64,000 nt of DNA from Phalacrocorax aristotelis (taxonomy: Eukaryota; Chordata; Aves; Suliformes; Phalacrocoracidae). The position numbers and the translations under genes were made by a program. A model generated the notes under the pieces. That model saw nothing but the letters and a program-made list of their open reading frames with translations. It was not told the origin of the DNA and did not search any database. The stretch spans positions 12,035,682 through 12,099,681 of the forward strand of contig NC_134288.1 in the NCBI RefSeq assembly GCF_949628215.1, given 5' to 3'. Positions 1 to 13,000 of this stretch are shown here, one piece after another (the stretch's first letter is position 1; every line of letters starts with the position of its first letter).

Positions 1-1083
1 GTAAATGATGGGTTTTTTGTGCCGTTTGCTGACATTAGCAGAGGCATGAGTGTGTACATTCCCCTTGGAGCTTGGATGTGCTTTCTCAGTTACACTCTGT
101 AATTCCTGACACACAGATGAACTGCAGCGGGGACTTTGCCAACCACCCCTCGGGGCAGACACCATCTTCCCCTTCATTTAATGAAGCCCTTTCTTTAATC
201 AGAAACAAAGTAGGAGAAAAACTTTAATATTTACTGTCTAGATCCTGCTTGGCATAATTACGTGTTTGGTGGACAGTAAAGACCTAATTTTATTTTAGTT
301 CAGATGAATTTCTTCTATAAGTGCGAAGACTAGGGAGGGGTTCCCAGAGGGTGGTACTGCCTCGGGGTCAGTGCAGACCGTGGTGTGTGGGCTGGTGTAG
401 GCAGGCAAAGGTGTCTGCTATAAAGTGGACGTCACATTATCCATACTAAGGAGAGACTGGGTGGCAGGCCAGTGGAAATGCTCTTAGAGAGGCCATAATG
501 CTGCAGATGCAGCTCTGGTCTCATATTTGGTCACGGTAAGGAGTGTACGGGGTCTGCCCACAGGTAAGCGTGCAGATTCTGTGTTCTCCTACAATTCACC
601 CCAGAGCTCTGCAAAAGGATGAGGATTGCATCTTTAACACACAACTATTTCTGCTTGTAGCAAAAGCCCTTGCGAGCTGTGGGCGCTTGGGAATAGACCA
701 GGCTCAAAGGATGTGAGCTCAGGATAGCACCTACTGATTCTTCCTCAAAACTCTCCTTCCCGAGAACACCACAGATGCCCCTCTCAGGTGCTTGCTCACA
801 GCTGCTGATGCTCAGGGAAGAGCCATGAAGAACAGAGAGCAATGGAAACGTGGTGAACTTATTCTGGCATGGGGCATGAGTGAGGGAAAGGCATCATGAG
901 ATCTGGGTCAGGTGAAACAACATGGCTTTAACTGGAGGGGAAAAAGGCAAAGGGAATAATGTGATGGAGGTGGTCAGCACACTCCTGTTCACTGGCAGCA
1001 AAGAGTTTAGTGCAGGAGGGATAAACTTTAGGCTTTGGTTGTGGAAGGCAAGGCCATAGAGATGCTGAGAAGTAGATACATAC
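1..1083 (-). other. COL9A3: COL9A3 intron 15 (incomplete)
   Basis: No stretch with glycine codons every nine bases between splice sites was found on the minus strand, and no other gene was recognised. The next exon (16) must lie below position 1. Confidence 0.75.
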
Positions 1084-4000
1084 AGGTTTCCCTGGAGGTC
1101 CTGGGATTCCAGGTGGCCCTCTGAAACCGATGTCACCCTGCAAAGAATAATACATCATTGTAATGCTGTGGTTGGCAGAGGGTGAAGTAACAGTATCCCC
1201 AGCTTATACCACGATCTAATGCACAAAGGGCCTGGAAAGATACCCCACAGCTCTTGCTAGCTTGCAATACAGTCTTGCAAAAGATCCCCCTCTGAACAAG
1301 CAGGTTTTTACTCTGGATCTCGCTGCTCTTATCTCCCTGATACACTGATATTGTTCATGGCCTCAATATCTTGATAACACATTTGTTCCTAAATAAATGC
1401 TTGACTTTATCAAATTCAAAACCATTCAGCCTCTAGGGCAATGGTCAAGGGACTTTGGCAAAAGTCCAAAGCCACGATGAGCCAGAGATTGACCCTGTTC
1501 TCACGGATCAGATTTTTCATGTCCTGAAAATCTTTGTCCACCGGTGATTCTTTAGCTTTTTCTTGTAAAGAGACAGAAGAGAAAGTGAAATGTTCATGAA
1601 ATATTTCTCAGGTTTTTTGCAAGATTCTTTAGCATTGTCAGCCCTGCAGGGACAGCATTTTGCCCTTCATGTCTGAATGCTTAAATCAATGCTGGGCCTG
1701 ATCCTGTCAATCCCTCATGTATGTAGACTCCACCTGCCTTTGGAAGGTTGTTCTGCTTGGGGGGGGGGGGGGGGGCGTGGGTGGGTGCAGGAAAGATGCA
1801 CTTTGTGACTTTGCAAGTTCCCCAGTGGTCTTCGGTAAGGAGAAATGCCACCTGGACCTTGCACGAGAAAAAATGAGGGGAGGAAATCAGAAGAAGTTTT
1901 TCCTTACTCTGTCGCCAGCTGGACCCATTGGACCGGGGAGGCCTCTTAGTCCTCTTGGGCCCTAATTAAGAAAACAAATCAGTTTAAACCCAAGCACTGT
2001 TAATCATAAAGCGGCAGAACAGCATGACGTAGCAACTCATCAACACAGAAAACATTAAGAAACAGCAAAGAACAGCAGAAAGCTCAGCATTCTTATGCAC
2101 AAACAAGACATTCACCTTTGGTGATGACCTCTGAGGAAGGGATACTGGAGACACCCCACACAGAAATGCATTCAGAGCTCCTGCCCTCCCAGCCCACCTG
2201 CCAGGCTGTCAAGCCAGCCCAGAGCTCAGCCTCAGATCCACCCAAGAGGTGTCCAGGGCTCCGCTGGAGTACCAGCAGGACAGTGGCTATCACTTGGACG
2301 TCTCATCCAAGGTGAGGTACCACAAGCAGGACCTTAGTTAAAGCTCAGTGAAACCAGCATGATTTGGTTTTTTTACCAGCATCAACTTCCACATCTGTTA
2401 TTATGCAGAGGCAAGAGCTGTTTGTGTAATGCAGAACAATTGATGGCACCCCTGAGTTTCACAGTAAAAAGGTCACAGGAACCGGTCTGAAGAGTACGTG
2501 TTACCTGCAGGCCAACGCTGCCAGGAATGCCTGGGGGACCGGGAGGGCCAGGGTTGCCCTGGGAGAGAAAAAATAATTAGACAAAGAGTGAGACAGCATG
2601 AGCCTGCCAACCCAAAGCCAGGGACCTTCCCTTCTTATTTCTCCTTGAGCTCCCTCCCACTCAGATTTCTGCTTCAGAATTTGCTTGTACTTTCTATGTG
2701 CACGAACACTTCATCAGTCAGGAATTTACCCGAGTGATTAATGCAGGACTTTTTTCCTGAGCTGACATCCCTGCATGTGAAACAATAGGTGTTAACTCAT
2801 CGAGCTGATCATTGGGAAGATGACTTTTCTTGATGTATTAGCACACAGTCACGCATCCAGAGCCATGGAAGCCAATGGCGCTTCAGTCATAGTAACTTGT
2901 TCTTGCTGTTCAGCCAATTGCCTCATTTCTCTCTGTCTTCTTGAAGAAGCTACTTGTTATGGTGCTTCTAAAGAGAAAAATCCTCCCTCAACCCCCCCTT
3001 AAACTGAAGTTTACCTTTTCTCCATCTTTTCCTATTTCACCAGGTTCTCCTTTGTGACCAGTGTGTCCCTAGAAATAGGAGCTCCAATTATTCACATTCC
3101 AGTACAGTCTTGTTTCAAAATTTAAATTCTGTGACATAGCTGTAACACCTAAACCCACACAACACAAACAACTGACTGGGGAAAATAATCTACACAAGTG
3201 CTCTGTGTGAGGGAGGTCAGTTCTGGGGTTAACTAGCCATGCACCTTTCCGGGGCTGATCCAGTTTCAGGAAACGCCCAGATTTGGTTTTCAAGAGTGAC
3301 TTGTGGTGAGACTAGGTTACAGGTCTCCAGATGCAATTCCCAATTACAGGCCAGGGACCAGAACTCAATTCCCATCACTTTTGAAAACAGGGCTGCGACG
3401 CTTCTGAAAACCCCATTCTGTATCTTTAACCTCCCTTTTTGTTTAAGCCATCTTTAATGCTTGCATCACCCAGCTGGCAAAGAAATCCATGTCCCACTGA
3501 AATCTTTTATATAAACTCAGGTTCAGTTTCCTTTTTGGCTCCTTCCTATCACTGTGGGAGAGACCCAGACTAATTTCAGCCATGGCAGACATTCCTCACC
3601 ACGCAAAAAGTCCTGTGCATAATTTGCATCATAATTGGAGACCTTCACAGGTTTTTTCATTTCATAAGCTATGAATTTTGAAGAGTTATACACTAAACAT
3701 TGTGTATTTCTAATGATAATTATGACTCAGCTCAGAGACCAAACAGACCTGCAAAAGGTCAGGTCATGAGGAATCGAGAGCGTTTCCCAGGAGGTGTTCC
3801 ACCCGTTGCCAACTCCTGCTAAAAACATTCGAGTAAGTTACTACTTCACCTCACTGCTGGAGTCTGACCTGCTGCACAGAATTCGTGTGAATTATAGAGG
3901 GGACAGGGAAGGAGCTGTTTAACTGCTGAGTGAGGTTTCCTGAGGGTTGCAACCTAAAATTTATGTACCAGCATCAAAAAACATAAACAGTTACAAACAC

Positions 4001-7000
4001 CTACATAAAGAGTAGCTGGTGCCGCACTGGGTATAAAATGACAATTTAATTGTATTTAATTATGTAAGTTATGTCTTGCTGCAGTAAGACACGTATCTCT
4101 CTGTGTACAGGGTCTGTGAGCACAATTTAAGAACTGGTGAGATTTTTACAGCTCTCCGAAGTCTGAAAAGGCAGCACATCATTCCTGAGGCGGCTCTGAA
4201 CCACTGCGCTCTGCCTGCTCCTGTTCATCAGTTGTGCCTCGCAAGGCCTACATGGTGTTTTAATCTTAAATTTCATTTGCAGGAGTAAATGGCTGTAGTC
4301 AAAATCATCAGTTAAATCTTCCACCTGACAAAGGCTGCAATCCTGCAAGCGACAGACCCACAAAGCAACGTGCCCATGAGTGCAGGCAGTTCCTCGAAGG
4401 ATGCAAAGCCTCTTGCTGAAGGTGAAGGGAGAGCGCTCACACACTTTTGCTGGCATTTTGCAGGGCTGGGTTCAGTGGCAGAGCAGCTATAGCTACAGGT
4501 GCAGGAACAGCATGTAAAGAGGAGGATCAGGTCCTTCTGTTTCGACAGCATAAACCCAGGCAAACGTGTGGCTGGTTTGCAGAGGTGTGGAGCCTACAGG
4601 GGACGTGTACTGCATACAAAACAGTTTAAACCCAGGGGTTCACAGTGGTATTTATTTTGGGAGACAGACCCTTGTATCTGCAGTTGATGTGTTTCTTACC
4701 TTGAACCCTGGCATTCCTGGGGGACCTGGAGGACCCGGTGGGCACAGAGCTGGGCACTGCAAGAAACAGAAACGCTCTTTGGTTTATCGAGTACACTCAG
4801 TGCATCCAGGGAAGCTGGTTTCATTACTAGGGAGAGGAGAAAAGGTCATGTGGGTTTTGGCTCTAAACCCACTAACTCTACTTCATTCATAGCATCATGT
4901 ATTCACCAGCATTCCCCTATGTCAAGGAGGTCCTGAACAGGTCCTCAGGCCCCCAGTAACCCACAAAATAGTGATTTAGGAATGCTCTGCTTCACTTTGA
5001 GCATGCCTGAATGGACTGTGAAAAATTCTGAAAGCTAACAGTGGTCCATAGTCCAAGATAGTGGAGAACCACAGTTCCCCAGTGAAGCTGGATGGGTATA
5101 TTGTAAATCACTAGGAACATATTTAACTCTATGCATTCATTGACCCCTATTAATTTGCATTAGACGGCTCACCTACCTGAAACAAGGACAAGCATTAGAG
5201 TTTTTCAGAAGGGGACCTATGAAAGTTAACCCAAATACCAATAAGCTGGTATCTGTGGATGTCTAGGGGTGGGGGTGAGCCCATGGTGGAAAGTCTAGTT
5301 TGACTGAGAACAAAACAGACATGCATGGAAATTTAATAGGACTTAAAATGCCATACTCTAAAAACTATAAATAGGGAATGAGATTTTCTTCTGCAGCTTT
5401 TCTTTCAGTTTTTTTCACTTGATAAAAGCTCAGGCTACACCTCTGTAGCAGGAATTTAATTTTCTAGCATATTCCACGGGGTAATTTAAATTAAAATTGC
5501 AGAAATAGCATCATTTTCTATTAACTTCCACGTGACTTGCCATAAGGCAGTCTAAACTGACTCTGAGCTTTTTCTGGGGCACGCCAATTAGAAAACCAAA
5601 GATGCTGTCACAACAGCAGCTGTGAAATCTGGAAATGTTGCTTCCATCGTTCATGGACTTAACACTCCTTTCATTCCCTTGAAAGAAAGGAATCAAGACT
5701 TTCTCAGAAGGAAGGAAATCTAAACAAAGCATATGCCCATAGGAACCCGGTGCCACCATCCATGGAAATAAACAGTGCAACACGCACGACCTTTTCTCTT
5801 GCAAAGCAGGATTGGAAACAGATGCATGAAAAGCTGTTGTTATTTACCAAACACTAAAGTTGTTTTGTAAATGGAGAATGTATGCAAAACATGCATTTTG
5901 GAAAGCAAAGATCAAGGCAAAAATCAGCAGTAGCATATCTCCCTCCTTGAAGAACATTTCAGTCTTGTAAATACTCATGCAACGCTTATGCGTTCTGCAA
6001 TACGGCAGCTTAGACCCACGTCTGCAGGTCTGAACGGTGCCTGTTAAACGGTCTGACAGTCACCCAAGCATGCCAACGAAAAGTCACATCAAAGATTAAA
6101 CCAAAAAATATCTTCAGGCTACACAAATAAAAACTTACCTGAAGGTCCCCACCGCCATCAGGGAAGGTGCCTGGAAGACCCTGCAATTCATGAAACATGG
6201 TCTTTTAAATACATCAGGACAAACACCAGGAAGAAATACAATTTCTAGAAAACACACTTTACAGACCCAGCTCAGTTGGATCGGCACAAGGCAGACACCC
6301 AGCCCCACAGCGTCAAATGCAGCCCCTGAACCCAGAGCGTTAGGAGCAGCACCAGTCCTCACAACAGACATGTCAGGGTTGTAGTCATCCTCCAGGGATG
6401 CACAGCTGAGCTTGGGGAAGAGCCCTGAGCCTTAGGTGATGAAGGCAGCAATCTGAGAAAAGCAGCTGTGCCTGGCCCTCCTTCGGGCCAGGGAGGTTCC
6501 TTGGAAACGTCTCCCTACCCCTCCGACCCTCCAGAAATACTGCAGCAAACACAAAACAGAGACTTGCTGCTTTCAAGCCCCTCTTGAGGGCCCTACAAGA
6601 ACACATCATGATCCAAGCAACCATATAAACCTTGAGAGAACAGAAAGCCCACCCTGCGATCCCTCTTTGCCCTAAAGCCTGGATGTCACTGGGTTCTTCC
6701 ACCCACACAGCACAGACAATAAACAGGACATAATCAACACACCAACATGCAGCCACTGAAAAGTCACTTCTCTCCTTGGGGCACAGTGTTTACGGCCTGC
6801 GGAAACTTAGTCCGGAAAAGGAGCACTCAAGGCAACAGCAGCAAATAAAACGCACACGTTCTAGCAGCAAGAAGAAAACTCTGGAATCCCCATTTATTTG
6901 CAAGTCTCAAACTTACAGGAGGTCCGGGTGGTCCAGGAGGCCCTGGGAATCCTGGCAGACCAAAAGGTCCCTAAAAAGAGTGAAAAAATTATGAAAAAGG

Positions 7001-10000
7001 AAAATTCTTTCTAAATGAAAATCAAAAGGGAAAGAACGGGTGGCTACCAAATACCACGGCATATTGGTGAATGTGGGGCAAGATATCTCTAATGGGACTA
7101 AACTTTCTTTCTGTAGAGGCTTCTACGATTGCAAAGAGAAGAGCAGATGCATATGGAAGTATAGGGATTAGGACAGAAGAACATATCCCTGTTTCCACTG
7201 GCTCCGTACCACTCCAGTGGAGCTGTGGGCACCCAGAAATGATGGTATGCTTCTGCAGAATGGGCTCCCTCAGACCAGACACATTCTGTGCAGTAGCTTC
7301 TTTTGAGGATGCTGAAAACACATGTGAGCTAGTAAATAATCTGTTCTTGGGACATTGGCTGCTCTTTTGTCCTTACTCACATCTGGTGAAGGAAGGTATG
7401 GCTGCAAGCAGTTACCCGTCTTTGGCATTGCACTGGTTGACTGGGGTGACTCTACACAAGCTGATACAAGGGATGGCATTGCCCGTGGCCATTTGTAGAG
7501 ACTGTAGTGTCATGTGCATCATGCTTCCAGAAAGGGGTAAGAGACCAGAAATGAAACTCATTCTTCTGTGGCTATGGCACATTCAGTAGACAAGAATCAA
7601 ATGGTAGTTGAAACTCACAGGAGGACCCCGAAATCCATTTCCACCTGGGAGCCCACTGGGTCCTGGAGGCCCCTGTTGAACAGAGAGAAGATCCTTACAC
7701 CCGTGGCGACCTTACATAGCTGCCAAAGCCTGGGGCAAGCAAACAGTCTGGCTGGGTTCATTTGTCCAACCCACCCAAGGAGCCCAGTCCTGCACCCAGA
7801 CAGTCAGTTTACCAATGCACATCTTTCTTTTCGCTCCACCTTCCCACAGAGCACACTCTTCTCATCATCCCATATTGCCAACATCTGCATCCCCTCTGAT
7901 ACAGAGCAGCTCTGAGGTACTCCAGGAAACCACCAAACAAAAGCTGTCCCAGAATTGGTCATTTCCAGTGGTTAGAAGGCTGTTATGCCTTGAATTTACA
8001 CCACTGCCAGCTTCCCTGGGGGTAAGGTAAGCATAAAAACCCCACAAGGCTGCCAACCTGCAGGGCTCCTCATCCCTCTGCCCAGCACAGGAAAGGGACC
8101 CAGGGCCTAGGGTGGATTTGTAACACTCAAGGTATCCAATAAACCTGGTGTAATCATTTAGACGTCTTTTTTTAAAAAACAGTGTCATTACTTACTGGAG
8201 GTCCTGGTAGTCCTTTGCCCTGGAAATAACATTTAAAAGAGTAAAAGATCACTTAGAAACTGAACGTACAGGGGAAAAAAGCACAAAACACTGCTTAATT
8301 TCTTTTTTCTTTTAAGTTTCCTTAGCACCCCCCTGTCCCCAATTATGTAATTTGCAATCAGAGCAGAGCTGGAGCCTTAATCAATCCTTTTGTTGCCTCT
8401 AATAATTTGTATTCCCTTTACATCACTGTTACCTATGAGACATCTCTAAGTAAAGCCACCTACAGTGACAAGATAGTGGAACACAGACATTTAAGAAGAC
8501 AACATTCTAGTTTATCTACTTTTATTTTCATTTTTAGTAGACATTATCTAACATCTAATAATTTTGATAGCATTTGATATGCTAATCTTTATCCCAAGCT
8601 GGCTTGCTTTTAACATCTCAGAGACTAAGAACAGGCCCTGTGTTACCGGAATAGGTCATACCTATATTTCTAAATGCTTTGAGAAATATTTTCACTCAGT
8701 CAAGCTTTGATCCCTTTGTCTTGGTGGTGATTTTGGCATTACATTACACACCATCTTTCATATGTGGGTCTAGAAGGTACTTACAGCTGGTCCAGGTGGC
8801 CCGGCAGGTCCTAACGCACCCTACAGGAATAAAAGAGAGTGCAAGTCAGCAGGGACAAACCAGAAACCTCCATATGGGTAGACACCAATGTCTGCTCTCC
8901 TTGACACCAGTCTTTACTTGAAAAAGTCCAGCAGGGCCTTACAGACACAGCACGCAACTGGAGATGATCAGCTGAATTCACAAATATAAGGACAGAAACT
9001 TATGGATAATGACTCTGCCATTCCTGATTAATTATTTGAATAAAGAACGTTTTAAGATAGTAAGGATGGATGTTCAGAACCAGCCCCAGCAACTGTATTC
9101 ACCATTTGCTGGTCAAAGAGAGTAGAGACTAAAACATGAGCTGCTCCTAGAAGACTAAATAGACACTTCTGCAAGTCAAAGCTAGTCTCAGGTTAGTCTC
9201 AACTAGTATTTAAACATTCATAAATTGAATTTAATCCATTTCAAATATTCTCATTCATAATACATTCATATTGTAGATCCAATGATGGAGTTATCTGAAA
9301 CTATTTACAAGATTCAGACTTGTTCTAGTGAATTTTATTAATGCATACATTTTCCCTTCAAGCAAAGACAAAGATTTGCCAGCTTCTGCCTCTTCACTGG
9401 CTGTCCTTGGCAGATCCCCAATCTCCTTTTCCCAATTTGCATTCTTACTCTTAAGCTTAACTAGAGTTTGGTGATCTTATGTCTTAGACTAGAATTAAAT
9501 CATTCTTGAAGTTGTTATGTTTCTGCTTAACTAAAGATAGTAAGACAGGCAGACCTTCTCAATCACTTCGTTGCATTGCAAAGATGCCAACATTGGCTGG
9601 TAGACTGTAAAATTAATTATAGGTAGCAATTCTGAAACAGAAAGTAAATGGAAGCATAAAAATGACCAAAAACCACAGTGCAGTGGCTTGACCTTGGCCA
9701 GCAGCTGTTAAGGTATCTCCAAAGATACTGGGTGTGCATTGCTGACTGATGCTTCTGGGTTCAAGAGCCTCCTCTGAAAACAGCTGTGGCTGCAATGGGG
9801 AAAGGAAAAGCAGAGGCAGGCAGGGGATGAGAGCAGAGCTCTTCTGTCGCTCCTTTTAAAAAGCAAATAAAGGAAAGGAAGAAAAACCAAGTAGTGGCAG
9901 AGGTGCAGAAATGCTATTGTAATTTGGGGTGAATGGTAACTAAAATAATAGTTTGCTCAACAGCACTGACGCAGCCATCGCAGTGAGTTTCTCTACGCTG

Positions 10001-13000
10001 TGCTGACGCTCGTGCAGAAGAGCCACGTTGCTCAAGGCCCTGCCGCAGACAGCTTTTTGCTTGCATTTGTATTGTCAGCTGATGTTGCTCTCTGATAAAG
10101 GCAGGGCTTAAAATAGAAGGAAGGTGACAGACAAACACACAACAAACAATCTTGTTATTTATGGACTCTGTTAAACTAGTGCCAGCAAACGCCTCATCTC
10201 CTTGTGCAGGGAACAAAGAGCAGTTAGAGCACGAGGCTTCCTCAGCCTCTCGCCAGCCCGACTGACCAAATCTGTTTTCCAATAGTTCTCAAAATGCCGC
10301 ACAGACACATCTTGAGAATGATGTCCTGAGCTGGAATTAAATGGTATCTACCCCCAGGACCAGGAGAGCAAGGCAGATGGGCAGAACTGGAAAACAGCCC
10401 AGCACACCGCTGCTTATTGCGATCCCAGGGATGACTCCAGCCCTCTCCTAATGTTCCGCATACCAAATGAGATTAGAAATATTTTCCATTGTTAAGCTTA
10501 AGGAGAAAGATACAGAGGACCCAAGGCCTCATTAAGAGGAATCCTGTGAGGAGAGGACTGTAATCCAATAAAAATCAACTCTGCTGCAAGTGTCAGCTCA
10601 TTCACTTCTCTTACTGCAAGTTACTCTGCTTTTCTTCCAGTCACTTCTACCTTTAGGCTGAAGTCCTTACAATCACTGGTGGTTGTAAGGGATAAGGTGG
10701 GACGTCCTCCTGTAAAGAAAACGTTGAATTCCTGGCACCTACTACTTGCGCCCTAATTCTGCCCCCACTGAAAGCAGCTTCCCAGCCCCTTTCTGCTTTG
10801 GCCCACATGCCGTAAGGTTGGCAGAGTACCCAAAGTGCCAAGCATTGGCACTTTACTCTCCTTAATTTTGATATCTTAGAGGGTGTAAGGTGCAGCATGC
10901 AGCAGTGAACGTTCCTGGTATGGTAAAAGATCATCAAGTCCCTGAGCAAGCTGATGTGACTCCATTAATTTCAAAGGAGAGACTCTGAATTACACCTGAT
11001 TTTAATAACACTGTCTGACTCAACTCATTCTCCTGGTAACAATGTTCTTTCTCTTTTGATTAGAAAACAATCTCCCCATAATTTTTCAAGTTAAAGTAAT
11101 ATACTTTATGAATATACAACTACAGAGTGTATGAAATACTTGACTAATATGACATTTACAAATAAATATGAATAATGTTTTCCTCACTACTTATAGTGTA
11201 AAGCATCAAACTTCAAAATGGCCTTTGAAAATTTTCCAGTGAAGGACACCAGTATCTAGCATTGAGGTCAGAACCCAACTCGTTCCTGGCTAAAAATAAC
11301 TGATTTTTTAAACTGAAAACACAAGTAGGCTTGATCTAATCAGTCTCTAGGCAGAACCACGACAAAAGTTAATGGATGCTGATAACAATGGGAGTATTTA
11401 AGATAAAAACAATTTTGGTGTGCTGCCTTCACAATACTCTGTCCCTGCTCAAACATGAATCACTGTTGGAATGATGAAGTGCAGCATGTACAGGAAAAGT
11501 AATGTTTAGCAATAACCTATTACTAAAAACTGCCTTCCGTGAGCCCACTTCCATATGCTAAACACCTTCGTTCTCAGACATCCCAGTTCAGAAAAGCACG
11601 CTTGTTCAGTAGAAGTCAGTATTAAACATTAATTCAATCCCACACCACTAAGTAGACACCTGCTTATTTCAGTGATTCCTGGGAGACTGAAATACTTCCT
11701 TAAAGTTGGGCAGAAGGAAGAAAGTTGGGGTAACAATGCTGTCCTTTTTGAGTGCTAGAGACTTACAGGTTGTTTTCTTTTTCCAGGCTTCTATTAGACC
11801 AATTAAAACAATTTTCCAGATGGACCACTGACCTTGAAAAGATCCCATAAATGACAACAGGTCCCAAGTTTGCCCCATGCTGACAGCTTGAGTTACAAGA
11901 CATGGGAAAGCACATCAAATCAGAGCGCGTAGTTACAGTAACTACACTAAAACAGCGTTTCTGTGCTTCTGCTAAACACCTGAAGAGGAAGTTCTTGTGC
12001 CCAGAAATTATCTGCTCCATTACCCTGCAACCTAGGAGCTTGTGTGCTAAAGTGGGCATGGGCAAATACTACCACCGAACACGGAACGGGCATAAAACTG
12101 CTCACAGCCTTCGGTGTGTGGTCCTGAACTTTTCTATTTTAAAAATCAGGGATCAGTTCCCAGAAGGTGCTGGACTCTTGCCATAGACTGTCTGAGAGTG
12201 GTCAGGATTTTGCAGCCCTGGATCTCTGGGGAGGGAGATGGGCACGAGGAAAAGGAGATGGTTTTTAGTGCAGGGCCAACAGATGGAGGCTTGGAGCTGT
12301 GACCAAGATGCAGGTCCTGCCACTCAGCTTTCCCAGCGGCCAAGCAAACTGCCTTGCACAGGGAAAGGAAGAAGAGTGTATCAAAGATACATGGCTCTAT
12401 CACTCATCCCTTTAACTAAATGAGACAACTCACAGAGTTTTGATATTTGGGTAAGTCCTTGGGGCCACAGATGGATTACTGAATCTTTTTTAACCTCTGC
12501 ACACTGTGATACGTGTTTAGCCCATCACTGTAGCCCCGAGTTCAGGAGGCCAATAAGCCAACTGTGGATACAAGTCTCACTTTCTGGGAGACAGAAAAAT
12601 AGCTATGCTGGATAAAAACCTGTGCTGAATGGCTCATTTGCGTTTAACTCAATGTCATAAGGAGGCCTAAGTGCCTTTCCAGCCCCGTTGTAGATGACCT
12701 GAATGGCATCTGTAATATCTTAGGCAGTCATTTCTCTATCCCTGTGGTGCCCCTTAGCAGAGCTGTAATATACAGGAAGCAAGAAAAAACTCGTCCTTCT
12801 TGCTACACTGGCTGGGGAGATCTATGCTAAAGCAATTAATAATGCCAACCATATGGACAGCACCAGAATTAACAAAAGGCAAAAGTTTAAACAGTTAATA
12901 CACAGTAGCAGTAAGTATAAACATAACAGAGCTGCATACTCAGACTGCAAATAAAGGACAAGATAGCTTCAACTTTGATAAACTTCATAATTAAGACTAT

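Noticed and set aside
1415-1615. Minus-strand open stretch of about 65 codons between COL9A3 exons 14 and 15
   Set aside because: Not Gly-X-Y, ends in a stop, and including it would disrupt a collagen that already joins in register. Probably chance or an old unrecognised insertion.
7071-7589. 172-codon open frame on the + strand in COL9A3 intron 8
   Set aside because: No family resemblance, no splice partners and intronic position. Chance frame in moderately GC-rich DNA.
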